Source: Pseudophaeomoniella oleicola (lineage: Eukaryota > Ascomycota > Eurotiomycetes > Phaeomoniellales > Phaeomoniellaceae). From it: a stretch of DNA of 64,000 nucleotides. Positions within the stretch are counted from its first letter, which is position 1, and the number at the start of each line of letters is the position of its first letter. Positions 22,597-34,271 of this stretch are shown piece by piece. A program made the position numbers and the translations under genes. The notes under the pieces are model-generated. The model ran no database searches and was not told the DNA's origin. It saw only the letters and a list, made by a program, of their open reading frames with translations. The stretch covers positions 27,101 to 91,100 of the forward strand of contig QWDQ01000080.1 of assembly GCA_003868215.1 (NCBI GenBank), in the 5' to 3' direction.

Positions 22597-24159
22597 CTTG
22601 GCGATTGTGAAGTGAGAGACTGGATAGAGAGCGGATGTGCGATCTAGGATGCTAGGGACCTTTTGAGGTATATTAGTGCTTCGTTGTCGAGACGTGCACT
22701 CTGTGAACCCAGTGTCCTTTGGATGTTCGTCGACACGACCGGGTGACAGCAGTTGGGCGACGTGTTCCAACGGAAGGTCGCTGACAGCGATTTTCGCACA
22801 AATGCTGGGTTGATGTGTGTGAAATGAATTGGAATACTCTCCGATACGCTATGTCATGTAGACCGCAAACAAAAAGAACGTAGGTATGAAACTAAACTAG
22901 CTCGACCTGGAGCTTGAACAAGAACAGAACGAAAACAACAACTAGGAGAGCAGAAGAGCCGAAATATGAATGTTGAACAATAGGACGGCGGAAGTAGTTG
23001 CATTCCTCTCGTGGCAGCCCCCCCAAGAGCCCGAGGAATGTACGTAGGAGTCTATCTGCTTGGTGGGTGACATTCTCCACCAGCGACTCGACTCACTTAG
23101 CAGGTGCATTTACCATTTTACCCGATGCTTTCGATGAAACATGAGGGATGGAGAATGAGGTGATGTGATCTACCAACTTACTACGTAGGGGTAGGGGGGT
23201 GGTGGTGGTGGAAAAATGGAAAAAAGGGGAGTCAACTCAACGTGCGTCTCGGACAGAGAATGTAGCACCGGCGGGGAGAACAGAACCAGGGACCACCTTC
23301 ATGGAGCCCGTTCCTGTCGTGGACGCAAGCGGCCAGAAACGCGGGACGAATAAGAGCGTGCAGGTAGCAAGGTGCAGATCCTTGGGATAAGCCATGACGA
23401 GTCGCTCGGTGTGCGAATGTTTCGAATTGTCGCTCCAATGAGAGGTCGGAAGTGAAGGTTGCCGAACTGCATCCTTGCTTCAATTTCAAGCCCGAGAATA
23501 TCTGAGGCGACCAGGGTTTACTTACGGCTCACCAAGGTACAGTACACCATCTTATCGTCGATAATGACGGGACTTATTGAATGGCTGGGGGAGTAAGGGG
23601 AGGCAGCAGTGAGGGTTGAGGCAAGGGTCACTGAAGAATTCATGCCGAAGCTACACAGAAATGTAGCATCATGAGAAGACGATGAGCAGCTTGTGATCAA
23701 TCAAGTTTGCCATCGGATATTGAGACCAGCATCATTTCATATGTGGTGGTATGGAGATACTGGTATTAGTTAGCAAATTGATTTGTATTCGATGTATGTG
23801 AAACGGTGCCAACTGCTCTGCTACTGGTGATCAGTCTCCGCACCGACTCCTGGCAACACTTTGAACTTCATATCTTTCTGACAGTCTTCCAAAACCAATA
23901 TCCATCAATCGAATAGTTATTGTCCACTAACTTATGTGCAGACGACGATAGTAATGTCTTTGTTATCCTATTGTGACGCCATGGATGGTCTGTACCTGTC
24001 CCCGGCTTCGGTAACGCTCTAAATTCAAATAGATCACCTACTGTACCACCAATACCCACTTGCCTGCTAACTGAGTTGCACAACGCTGCACACGCTGACC
24101 GGGAATCCGTCAAAATGCCATGCACTTTTCATATCCGCATATGTAAACATAAGAAAACA
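22597..24159. other. Intergenic region
   Basis: Promoter of the leftward small secreted protein and the 3' side of the coiled-coil gene. There is a GGTGGTGGTGG run near 23199-23211. No credible coding sequence is seen in 1.5 kb. Confidence 0.5.
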
Positions 24160-25614
24160 TCACCTGAAATGCCCACAGTCGCTGGCTCCAAATGCAGACC
24201 CAAAATTCGTACTCTTTTTTAATTTCAGTCTGGGTTCGTCGTCTTCTCCTGCCAACGCTTCCACCTGGGCATCTTCTGTTCCATCGGTCTTGTGAGATGG
24301 ACCGACAACCCTCTTTGCCTCCATGAGAAGCCGTGCGTCCAGCTCTTTCAGGAATTCGCTCTCGGCGCCTTCCTCGTGTTCACTGTCCATGGTCAAAGGG
24401 CCCTTCAACTCAGAGTCTTCGTCGCCGTGGGTAGCTGGCGGTTCCTTCGCTCCAGATAAGTCTACGTCCTCGGGTTTCGGGGGACTGGCGTCAGGAAAAT
24501 ATGAATCCGATCGTTCAGTTGGCGGCCGTACAGGTCGCTCAGCTTTGGACTCTGGTTCGGGCAACCGTCGCACCGGTGTAGAAACATCCGATGGTTGCCG
24601 ACTTGCCTCCAAAGGCCCGTCGAATGCCAAAGGCGTATGGCCCGCATTGGTCTTGAGGTGTGGTGCTTCGGGGATAAGTTCATTGTTGACCTCGATGGTA
24701 AGCTTCGAGTCGTTGGGCGTTTTCGTTTGGGGCGATGGCGTGTGAGGCGACGAAGAATTTGGACTGATGACCTTCGCTACCAATGACGGGGGTAAAGCAG
24801 TCGCTTTGAGAGTAATGCCATCCAGTCGGCTATCTAGCATCTCAATAGGGATGCTGACATGCGCGGCGTGAGTAAGGTCGATTGGTTTGCTCCCTGGTGA
24901 CAATGCCCCGTCGAAACTCGGCGGTGAGCCAAGCTCCGAAATCTTTGGTAGTGTAGGTTCTCCTCTCTTACTATTGTTGCTCTCGTCCGAGAAGACTCGG
25001 GTAACAGCTTGGCCCATGTCCGGCGTCTCCCACACAGGATGTGCAACATTGTTAGTCGACGGTGGCCCACGTGCCATATCGCGAAACTTCGAAGCGAAGC
25101 TAGAGTCGGACTGAAATGATTGGAAGCTTCTTGATGGTGTCTCGTTACTATACCTCCTCTTCACTGTACTTTTGGCCTTCATTCTGTTTTTAAATTCTAG
25201 ATCTGCAATGCGCGATAACAGCATTCGACGCTCAGCCTCCCAAAGCTTGCGTTCTGCTTCGAAAGTCGCTCTTTCGCGCTCGAAGTTGTCCCTCTGTGTC
25301 TCTAACAAGGCCCTTGACTGTTCAAAAAAGGCGCCGACGTCATGTTGGAGAGTGCCAGGGGCGGTTCGTTGAGAGCGACGTGGTAATGAGCTTGCAGAGC
25401 TGATGGGCTCCTGGAGAGGCACTGTCGTCGCTAGTGAGTTCGCTCTTTGCAATGGGGACGCCGATGGAGGTGAGAAGTGTACTTCTTTCAATGTTCGTCT
25501 TAACCCGTTGGGCCGCGTATCTATAGAAGGCAACATGTCGTGCGCAATCGGAACGTCTTTGCCAGACAGGGGCAGCGCTGGACTGGGATCAGAGGGAATC
25601 GCTGTTGAGGCCAT
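24160..25614 (-). CDS. Coiled-coil, serine/proline-rich conserved fungal protein
   Basis: One uninterrupted frame of 484 residues. The first 90 residues are Ser/Pro-rich. Residues about 95-145 form a strongly charged heptad region (LLETQRDNFERERATFEAER and on), a likely coiled coil with dimerisation potential. The remainder is Ser/Pro/Glu-rich and probably disordered, with many SP/TP sites that could be phosphorylated. It ends in a short basic block (LKLKKSTNFGSAFGASDCGHF). I recognise no catalytic domain and no membrane or signal segment. A cytoplasmic scaffold or regulatory role would be guesswork. The start is the first ATG of the frame. The last few codons after a possible splice site are the least certain part. 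Confidence 0.78.
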   Translation of the reverse strand: MASTAIPSDPSPALPLSGKDVPIAHDMLPSIDTRPNGLRRTLKEVHFSPPSASPLQRANSLATTVPLQEPISSASSLPRRSQRTAPGTLQHDVGAFFEQSRALLETQRDNFERERATFEAERKLWEAERRMLLSRIADLEFKNRMKAKSTVKRRYSNETPSRSFQSFQSDSSFASKFRDMARGPPSTNNVAHPVWETPDMGQAVTRVFSDESNNSKRGEPTLPKISELGSPPSFDGALSPGSKPIDLTHAAHVSIPIEMLDSRLDGITLKATALPPSLVAKVISPNSSSPHTPSPQTKTPNDSKLTIEVNNELIPEAPHLKTNAGHTPLAFDGPLEASRQPSDVSTPVRRLPEPESKAERPVRPPTERSDSYFPDASPPKPEDVDLSGAKEPPATHGDEDSELKGPLTMDSEHEEGAESEFLKELDARLLMEAKRVVGPSHKTDGTEDAQVEALAGEDDEPRLKLKKSTNFGSAFGASDCGHFR

Positions 25615-27323
25615 GATGGTCTACCATAAAAAACGATATGACCTCGTGAATGAAGCGCGACTCGCACGGTCAACCCTTCCCATTCACCGTCTCCAAGTTG
25701 ATTTGTCGGAGCTTCTAATCGGGTGCTGAAGACAGGCGGTTCGACCTATCGTAAACATCAAGTGTCTCCAATTGGGTCAACGTTACTAATGCGACGAGCG
25801 TTCCACTGCAGAACAGCGGTCGCTCCTCGGTCTGGACAAGTGGCGGTGATATCCCCTGTACCTGGCGCAGGCTGGACAAAGATCGATCCAATAGCGGATA
25901 GCCACGTGAACCCGGTTACGCTAGTGGGATTCGATGTATGAGACTGGCGAAACGGTCAATGAGTGGGTGAAGACAAAGTGGAAGAGAGATGCAGTAAGGA
26001 AGGTATGTAAGATGAGATAGTCAAGGAGTGACGGTTGCAATAGACAATTATGTTGGTGAAGTGGTGATGGTGGTGGTGATGATCTTTGATCGTAAAATGC
26101 TGGTGATTGCTGAGAAAGGGTGCTGCTTAGTGGAGGTGAGTGACGCAGGGAAAATCCTTCTCCAGTCATATCAGTCAGGTACGGCTAAGGCGAGCAGGTG
26201 AGGCCTGTCTGTCTCATTTCCCCATCTTCCTGTCGATACTGCCTCGACTGTCTTCCTTGGGGAAGTGATTGGCCTCCCTCTTTACCTAATGATGCAAAAA
26301 GGTTTTAACCGTAGAAGAGCCGAAGGAGAAAGCTTGAGCCTTGTCGGCCACCCCAACTTACCACGGTTCAGGTACTCGACAATCCTCTTGAGTCTGCCCA
26401 ATCAAAGAAATTTAAATTCAGTTTGATTTTGATTTTGATTTTGATTTTGATTTTTGGTTTCCGATCTTACTCTGTTACCAATGTGCTCATCTTCTTTGTT
26501 GCAGCTGTTTCATTCTTTTCTATCGACTTCATACCTATCACTTTCTTTACTTTCCTCTGAAGTCCGTGGTCCTTTTCCGGAATTGTTCTGTGGTGGGGGC
26601 CATCGGGTAGCTCATCTCCCTTTCTATTTGATGGTCGGTCCAGATAACGACAACCATCCAATTTTTTATTTGACAGCATCTGCAAAGAGCAACATGGCCG
26701 GCCTTTTCGCCCCAGCAAAAATAGAGACCGGCGTTGTCTATCTAGAAAGGATGGATGATATTTACTATTCAGTTGACGTGCTATGCCTACTGTACGCATG
26801 TGGTGGTGGTGGAATAAAGATCATAAGCATCTCCAGACCGATGCATTAAGTGACCATTTGCCGACTTCGGCCACATTTGAGTCGTCCTTCGATGCATCTC
26901 GCTGCCTGCTGCCTTTTATCAAGAAAGATAGGTATCTACCTCAGAACTGTCATCTCCCAGAGGCACCACTGTAATGGTTGCTGGCCATTTCTCTTTTCTT
27001 CCTCGGGAATACTTGATTTGTCCAGCCACGGCCCTGCCATCACCCCCGCAAACAGATCAGGGTGGTCTCATTCGTGGAGAAAAGCCCAAATCGACTACAG
27101 CCATGAGATCAATGAGATCAATGATATTATCAGCCAGTTCACGAAGCTTGAGGTCATCATGCCCTATGCTCCTTGCAATAGGCAAGTAACAAATAGATTG
27201 GTCTGGCGACGCTTTACTAAAGGTAATGCTATGCTTGTCTTTCTCAATACCTCTCTCTAACCTGAATACCCTCATATTCCTCAAGGAGTCGGTCATTTTT
27301 CTTGCCTGTAGTCAGAAACAACG
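25615..27323. other. Divergent intergenic region
   Basis: About 1.7 kb between the leftward coiled-coil gene and the rightward esterase. Contains GATTTT repeats (listed separately), GGTGAT/GGTGGT tracts near 26055-26080 and a CT-rich leader before the esterase. Open frames of up to 136 codons here lack family resemblance and sensible composition. Confidence 0.5.
26425..26454 (+). repeat. Hexanucleotide repeat, five units of GATTTT
   Basis: Five perfect GATTTT units in tandem in non-coding DNA. Confidence 0.9.
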
Positions 27324-28471
27324 ATGGTCCATTTCCTGCCTATCCCTCTTTTTCTCGTCCTGTTGGGCCTTGATTTCTCTTCATCATATCCCTCTTCGGG
27401 TTTCTCGTGGCAGTCAACAAAGGCATTGTTAGCCTTTGGGGACTCATACACATACGTGCAAGGTTCTGCTGGCCGACAGAACTATTCTTTCATTGCAGAT
27501 GCTCTGTCTCCTTGGTATCATTCGCAGCAGCTTCTGAATGACACCATCATCCAAAACCAAACTGGAACGTCTGCTGGCGGCCCTAATTGGGTGGAGTATC
27601 TGACCAAGTGCGGACTTAAGACGGAGAGACCTGCAGATTGCACATCAACAGATCAGAAGCAGCTATGGGATTTCGCGTTTGCTGGTGCAGATGTGTCGAC
27701 GCGCTAGTAACATCCCCTGTAGGCTCTCATCATGATTTCAGTCTGACTCAGACCTTATAGTCTACCTTTGCATCACGGGTATTCGATAGACCTTGACTCG
27801 CAGATCTCTTCCTTCGCTCAGCAGGCTTTCCCATACCTCCCTGTCAGACCCAACCGCACCTTGACCGCAGTGTTGATTGGCATTAACGATGTCTCTGATT
27901 CTGCCAAGAACACAAGCATCAGCTCTTTCGGTGCTTTCTATTCTCGGATCATAGGGACCGCATTCCAAAGTGTGAGTCTTCTCTACCAGCTTGGGTATCG
28001 GCATTACTTATTCTTGAATCTGCCACCCCTTGAGCATACACCTGGAAACGTTGTTGCCGCAGCAAACAACGAAACCCTCTCGCCAAACCCTTCGCAGGTA
28101 GCAGAATGGAATACGCAGCTCGCAAGGGCGTCGGACAACTTTGCACGGAATCACACTGATGCTACAGTCATGGTGTTCGACACCCACACCTTCTTGAACC
28201 ACATTTGGAACGACCCAGAATCTTATGACATCAAGGACACAACAACTTATTGCACGCACTACGATGCTCCGGACATCGCTAGCAACTATGCTGCATATGG
28301 ATGCTTACCGGTTCAAAAATATTTCTGGTATAGTAAGTACCTTACCCATCTGGTATATCTCGGTACATCGAAACTGAAACGGCGACCGTCGTAGATACAG
28401 GACATATCACTTATCGTGTTCATGGTCTCCTCGCTGAAGGTGTCCGGGAGTTCTTGGATAGTCAAGCGTGA
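27324..28471 (+). CDS. Secreted GDSL/SGNH esterase (CE16-like)
   Basis: Three exons (27324-27706, 27761-28332, 28395-28471) give 343 residues. A signal peptide covers about residues 1-21. Block I is LLAFGDSYTYV with the nucleophile serine. The Asn-containing block III reads VLIGINDV, and FLNLPPLEHTPG follows. The last exon supplies block V, WYNTGHITYRVHGLLA, where the catalytic histidine is present but the residue three before it is Asn instead of the usual Asp of D-x-x-H. Conserved cysteines and several N-glycosylation sites fit secretion. The family comprises extracellular acetylesterases and lipases that remove acetyl or acyl groups from plant cell-wall sugars or lipids. The exact substrate cannot be told from sequence. 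Both introns have canonical ends and preserve the frame. Confidence 0.92.
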
Positions 28472-30935
28472 CCAAGTCAATTGCTGCAAGATATTGCGCC
28501 GGGTCTAGCGGAAGTTGAGAAGGGAGTATCCGGATAGTGCACATCGATTCACTATCTGAGTGGGTCATCCTCGGAAATACTGATCAACAACTGATACGCC
28601 GGCTGAGATCTCGTAAGATGGTCACGCGCACCATGGTCGTCTGTAGAGAGTTGATCAAGGTTCCGGACATGGACAGAGTGTGTTAAGAGATCGGTATTTG
28701 GGCAGCGGAGACCAGGCTCTACACGAGCATCACAGAAGCAGTGGCGGCCCCTTCACATGCAGCAGGCGTACACCCGCCGTTCTTGTTTGACTAGACCTTT
28801 TGTAAATCTAGTTCTACGCGCCATAGATGCAAGACACCGGGAAGAAAGATGGTGTGTACAAGAACAGTAGATCAAGATATTGAGCCTCATGATTGGCTTA
28901 GTCTAGGCAAAGTCGAGCAGCGATAGCAAGTCTCGAGTCGTCTGATAACCCCGCAACACCACCACCACATGGGATCAACTAGGATCGAATGGGCGAATCA
29001 GCGACGATTCAGGTCGGACGTGTGCACTCCACAGCCATATTGGATAGCGTAATCCAGGCGCAAAGCAGTGCTCAGACATGCCCACATGACGACTTGGACA
29101 AGAAATGAGTTTCAGACGAGCAAAAGGACAATAGAAGGAGCAGAGGAAAGGATGGGTGAGTAGCCTTGCACAACCCTCATCATGGGACTAGTTAGTCCAA
29201 GGCGAGGTCGGGAGAGAGACCAGACAAGCGAAAGGAATAAATAGATGTACAAGAGAAGGGATGAAACGGGAACAGCAAATCGGATGCTACCCTCTTGCCA
29301 TGTCTTGCTGTTGCTCTGTAAGACAATAATTCTGCACTCGTTCGATTTGTTGAATTTTGAGATCCGTGGCTTGTGCAAACATTACACCGCAGGCAGTGAA
29401 TACTACAGGCCAACCTGAGACTGATTCTCCTGACTGGGCGGGCATATTGAATGAACCGGAGGGGGGAGCTGATTCTGCGATGAGGAAGCATCTCCAGTAT
29501 TTGATCGATCACAGTCTGGATATTGGTCAGGAATCAGCGCAAGAACACAGTTTTGATGTGACGGATCATTGGTTGCGAGCTAAGGTACGGATTCAGAAGC
29601 TAAGGGGAGTTGCTGCTGCACCTACAACATTGGATTCCCTTTAACTAATCCTTGGGTTCTCTAGGCGAGCGCGACTTGCCCATCTTTGTCTAACCCGCGT
29701 GCCCGTGTCTGTCGAATTAGACCAGTCCATCCCACCTGCATACCGGATTGGTTCAACTGTTGGATGTAAACCTGGGATTCCAGCAAAGAGCGGTTTCCTC
29801 GGTTCCCACGTCTGATGGTGCGGTGCACTTGCACTACGGTATCACACGAGTTGAGCTGATCTGAGGTAAACCTTTTGGTCGTCGCGGTTCGGTTCTCAGC
29901 CCTTGTAAGTTACAGGTCAACTAACTACTTCTTCCAAAGTGGTGCACCCGCAATCCACTCGACGCTTCCCCGTGTTGTCCCTTATTGCTAAACAAACCCC
30001 CTCCCTCCGTCCCGAAACGACATTGGTAGAAAACCATCCTCGATCAACTTTCGATTCAATCAATCAATTATCCTCGGTGCTATCGCATCAACTATCAGCT
30101 CTGAATCGCATACCACAAAACTTTGATTCCACCAAAAGGCAGCTCTCGGAGACTCAACAAAACGTTCCTTTTCGTTGTTGCATAAATCGTTGAAGTAAAC
30201 GATCTGTTGTTCCGCAAGTCAGGTGCTTCGAGACTCAGGTAAGGCAAAACATCCCCATCAGATCACCTGACATGATCGACCCTTCAAGCTACATGAAATC
30301 GCATCGATCATCAAAGAGTTATCTCGGGCTGCGAGGGCCAACAATGCATTGATGATGGGTCGCATGCGCTCAATGCCTGACAAGCTTGCGCCACGCTGCT
30401 CATTATTCAACCTCGCCGTTGCTCATGTCGCACATCGCGTTACCCAAGCTTGCCTAACTGTCGGTCTTGTTGGGGCGCTTCTCGAGAGATAGACTAGTTG
30501 ATCGATGTCGGGTACCTTGTGACTATCTTTGATACTTGGTCATGCTGCTGCATTGCCGCGTCGAATCCTGAAGAGGTTATGAAGTTGCACCACCCGCTGA
30601 TTCATAGTCGCAGACTCCCGCTCACCCAAGTCTCAATGAAACAACAGAAACGGTCTGGATAAACGAATTGAAAACATCCATCGATCACAAAGCTGAAACA
30701 ACAGACGGCCTCCCACATCGCTCGTCTGTTGGAGTTGCGAACTGTTCCTGCTGTGGGTGTCCATCCGCGTGTTCCTCAACTCAAGGGAACCAAGTCAAGG
30801 TTTGCAATTCCTTCAGCACGACATCGATTATATCAGAGTGCTAACCGATATTCAAGCTTCGGAACTTCACGCTCGAAGGTTGAGCGACGACAGTCTGGTG
30901 TGGCAGGATTTCGCAGTTCGGTAGACCCAAACACA
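28472..30935. other. Intergenic region and long CBF1 upstream/leader region
   Basis: About 2.5 kb. Right of 29940 the sequence is pyrimidine- and A-rich and may be a long 5' leader of cbf1. An open segment near 29370-29600 has protein-like composition but no supported start (see findings). Nothing else is recognised. Confidence 0.5.
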
Positions 30936-31819
30936 ATGGCCGACCAATCATTAGATCCGACCACTCCGCTTCCACCGGAGGGGTACACTTCAGTGTCTTC
31001 AAACAAGCGCAAAAGAGAAGACAGCGAGCAGGGAGATAGTGGCAGAGGGCTGAGGCCACATACAAATGGAGATTCGACACCTGTCCACAATCAAGAGCAG
31101 ATACAGCAGCAGTTACTACAAGCCATTGGTCAATCGAACGGCGTACAGGATGACGATAGCGCTCGAACAGCTCAGGCTGCGCTCGCGACTCCGATGGCGT
31201 CTTCAGACTATCCTCCTCCTCCTGACACGCCTTACGACACTCAGGCGCACGCGCTGTCTTATGGTGAAGACCCCCGTCACAGTCCCTCGGCAAGCATGAT
31301 TGGTTCTACGGCACATGCTCTATATGCAGCTCGTGAAGCCTCATCTCCGAATGCTCATTCCAAACCACCAGTAGGATCCGAGGAATGGCAACAGATCCGA
31401 AGAAGCAACCATAAAGAAGGTAAGTTCTTCTGTCGATCACTGGCAACTGATCCGGGCTAATATGATTTGTAGTCGAGAGGAGGCGACGCGAAACGATAAA
31501 TGATGGTATAAACGAGATTGCCAAGATCGTACCAGGATGCGAAAAGAACAAAGGTTCTATCCTGCAACGTGCAGTGGCTTACATCACAGATTTAGTGGCA
31601 GAGCGGAGCCGATGGCATAACGAACGTGGCACTCTCGATGCTGCAGTAAAAGAGCTGGCTTTCAGGATTGAGAAGATGAAAGAACAGGCAGATTCAGCTT
31701 GGGCGGATAGTGTTAAGTGGCAGAAGCGTTGTCGCGAAGCCGGCTTACATTTCGATGACTATGATGAAGCTGTGGTCGGTGAGAATGTTGGCCAAACAGA
31801 ACGGGTCGGTGCTGAATGA
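30936..31819 (+). CDS. cbf1: Cbf1-type bHLH transcription factor
   Basis: Two exons, 30936-31419 and 31473-31819, joined across a 53-base intron (GTAAGT...TTGTAG) that splits the basic region, give 276 residues. The joined sequence reads NHKEVERRRRETINDGINEI followed by AKIVPGCEKNKGSILQRAVAYI, the Cbf1/Cpf1 basic helix-loop-helix. The glutamate and arginines that read CACGTG E-boxes are present. A C-terminal heptad-like helix (about 215-250) would extend dimerisation. The N-terminal 160 residues are Ser/Pro/Gln-rich with a basic patch (SNKRKRED). In ascomycetes Cbf1 regulates sulphur amino acid metabolism and respiration genes, and in yeast also centromere function. The role here is by homology. 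The first ATG of the frame is 30936. Confidence 0.94.
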
Positions 31820-32588
31820 CCTGCGAACAAAACACAATCTGGACTTTGGGGTTCCGTCTCTTTGATTCCTGTACATGAGCGAATGGCGTTGGACTGGAGC
31901 ACAGGAAAGGGGTATTGGGAGCATGATCCGATCAGATATGTCTGACAGGATACTGGCGTTACTTCAGATGTCCTTGGCTTCAATTCTATGCCGGGATTCA
32001 GCATTCATGAATCCATGAAGCAAACATCCCGAGTTTGCTCACCTTTAGCATGAGCATTTTGTATCAGATCTTAATATATGCACTCGTACATGAAGTAGCA
32101 AACAGGAGTACAATTTCAATACATATGCACGGTTAATGTCATGTGACCGAAGATAACGGGGCAGATTTCGCTCACATCAAATGCTGCTTTCATATGCCTA
32201 GCATGCTTCTACACAGCCAAACGCAAAATCGTCCAATAAATTCCTTTCGCCAAAGTCTTCTGGGGTATGTCTGTTGCTGTTAAACTCTGGTACAAGTATC
32301 TACCTATATATTCGGCATCTCCCAGTAGTCCAACTCTTCCGTCTATTGGAACGGAGGGACGAGCTGCCAGAATTCGCGCCTTCTGTTTGCTACATTGCAC
32401 ATTGCCTAGCATGTATGTACCTTGCTGAAGGGTGTGCGCAGCCTCCTTGCGCGTAATCGTCATATATCAAAACTCATCACCATTCTGCATTACTCCCAGG
32501 TCCTCTGAGTTTTTTTGGCTTCGCTCCGATTGTTTTTTTCCTGCAGTATGGTCGTTCTTGTTGTGATACATTAAATTCATCCGCGAAC
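31820..32588. other. Intergenic region
   Basis: Holds the 3' end of cbf1 and the promoter of the DUF1152-like gene. No coding sequence is seen. Confidence 0.45.
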
Positions 32589-34271
32589 ATGTCGACGACA
32601 CGGGAGCTATGGCCGCTCAAAGAATTAGCCGCAGCGTTCTGTTGCTTCGAAGATAGGATCCTCGCAGTATTTCAGAGACTGCCACATAACGTGCGCTTCA
32701 TTCTACAGAGGCACCGTTCATTAAGTACCAGCCAGAACCTACCTTTCGTTCAGGTTGAAAACGAGATCGATCTCTGCCTAGCTTTCAGAGACGTTACTGG
32801 CCCCGGCATATCAGATGCTGCACTCTTCCATCTCGCGCGTGTTTGTGACGAGGTCTGGCAGTTCATCTTTCAGAATCACACCAGAGCTAGTCAGAGCAAA
32901 TCTCATGATAAGCGCTTGCTTCAACGTGTCTTTGTCGACCTTGGGCAACTCGCAAAGGGCGTAAGAAGCAATCCCGAGAAGATCGACCACGAAGTCAAGT
33001 TGCAAGTAATGAAATACGTTCCTGAACTGCATGGCGCAGATGGTGAAGCAAGGGTCATCGCGTCGTGGCAACCAGTCGTCGCAGTGGACCTTTCAGGATT
33101 ACCAGCCTTGCCATCATTAAGCGCCTCGCTTCCCGGGACCAATAATACTCAACCACAAGTCTTCACTGGAATTGGCACTGGTGGAGGCTCTGATATCATT
33201 TCGGCCAGTATATTAGGCCACCTCTTGCGTCAAGCGGGTAGGGAGATGGACCTTCTTATCTCAACCCGTTCACTCCTCACCGGTTCGCAAGGTAAACCTG
33301 GAAGCAAATCTATAGGTTCAAGGCGGGAGATATATGACCATGGGGGACATGCTTATGACACTCACAAGCAGGCTGTGGCAGACACGTACAGGGTTTTGGA
33401 AAAGACAGCAAGCGAAGGCAGAGATCTAGAGACCATCCCTTTGCCAAATCATAAGCAGGTTTGGATCGTGCTCGATCACGGTTCAGATATAAGTACGGCG
33501 CTTGAAGCCCGTCATGCGCACTACGAAAGGGGTTCTTCGACGCCCCCGGCTCCGTCGATCCCAACAGTCCCCGCTCTCAAGGACCAACTCTATGGCGTTA
33601 TCGACTACTACTGTCGCGGGAACGAGTCGGGCGGACGACCCATCGATACAGTCTTGGCAGTCGATACCGGTGGTGACGTTTTTGGGTCTCTTGCTACATT
33701 AGATCCCGCCTGGTATCCTAGCGGTATTGAGCAAGCAACAACACCGAAGTTCAGCACTCCAGACCAGGATACACGCACGATCCTTGAGCTGTGTCGTTCC
33801 GATCGACCTGGTCTGAACCTGGTCCTTGCCGTCCTTTGTCCAGGTTTAGACTCTCCACCAAATCTCTTTCGGATTGCCAAAGCGCTCCAAGCTGTTCGTT
33901 ATATTCCCAATGCCTCTGACAGGAAGCTCATGATCAGTCTATTGACTGAGCAGTATCATATGGACGGGACCGACGAGAGCCGATTTGGGAAGAGCAGTCT
34001 CTGTCTGCTGGAGGCGTTGAAGAGGAGGGATCGTCTTGAAGAGTCTCTTACTAATCAGGGTGAGAGTGGTGTTGGCAAAAGCACTTCTCAATCTGCGGGC
34101 AGTGGAGAGTGGGTTTGCCTTCCTCTTCCACCACATGTCATTCAGACGCGAGAAAACCCATGGGGGTCTTTCGTCTGGGTAACAGATACGATGGCTGAAA
34201 TTGTCATACTCGACGCAAGGAAACTGGGCAGTGTCATCAACCAACTGCAACCTGAAACAAAGGATGCTTAA
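32589..34271 (+). CDS. DUF1152-like protein of unknown function
   Basis: A single intronless frame of 560 residues. The central and C-terminal parts carry glycine-rich nucleotide-binding-like blocks: QVFTGIGTGGGSDIISASIL near residue 190, and TVLAVDTGGDVFGSLATLDP near 355. In between is GSRREIYDHGGHAYDTHKQA. This pattern of two G-G-x-D blocks resembles DUF1152 proteins of prokaryotes and fungi. I call it at the family level only with moderate confidence. There is no signal peptide or membrane segment, so it is probably cytosolic. The first 170 residues look helical and are not recognised. Function is unknown. Confidence 0.72.
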   Translation: MSTTRELWPLKELAAAFCCFEDRILAVFQRLPHNVRFILQRHRSLSTSQNLPFVQVENEIDLCLAFRDVTGPGISDAALFHLARVCDEVWQFIFQNHTRASQSKSHDKRLLQRVFVDLGQLAKGVRSNPEKIDHEVKLQVMKYVPELHGADGEARVIASWQPVVAVDLSGLPALPSLSASLPGTNNTQPQVFTGIGTGGGSDIISASILGHLLRQAGREMDLLISTRSLLTGSQGKPGSKSIGSRREIYDHGGHAYDTHKQAVADTYRVLEKTASEGRDLETIPLPNHKQVWIVLDHGSDISTALEARHAHYERGSSTPPAPSIPTVPALKDQLYGVIDYYCRGNESGGRPIDTVLAVDTGGDVFGSLATLDPAWYPSGIEQATTPKFSTPDQDTRTILELCRSDRPGLNLVLAVLCPGLDSPPNLFRIAKALQAVRYIPNASDRKLMISLLTEQYHMDGTDESRFGKSSLCLLEALKRRDRLEESLTNQGESGVGKSTSQSAGSGEWVCLPLPPHVIQTRENPWGSFVWVTDTMAEIVILDARKLGSVINQLQPETKDA

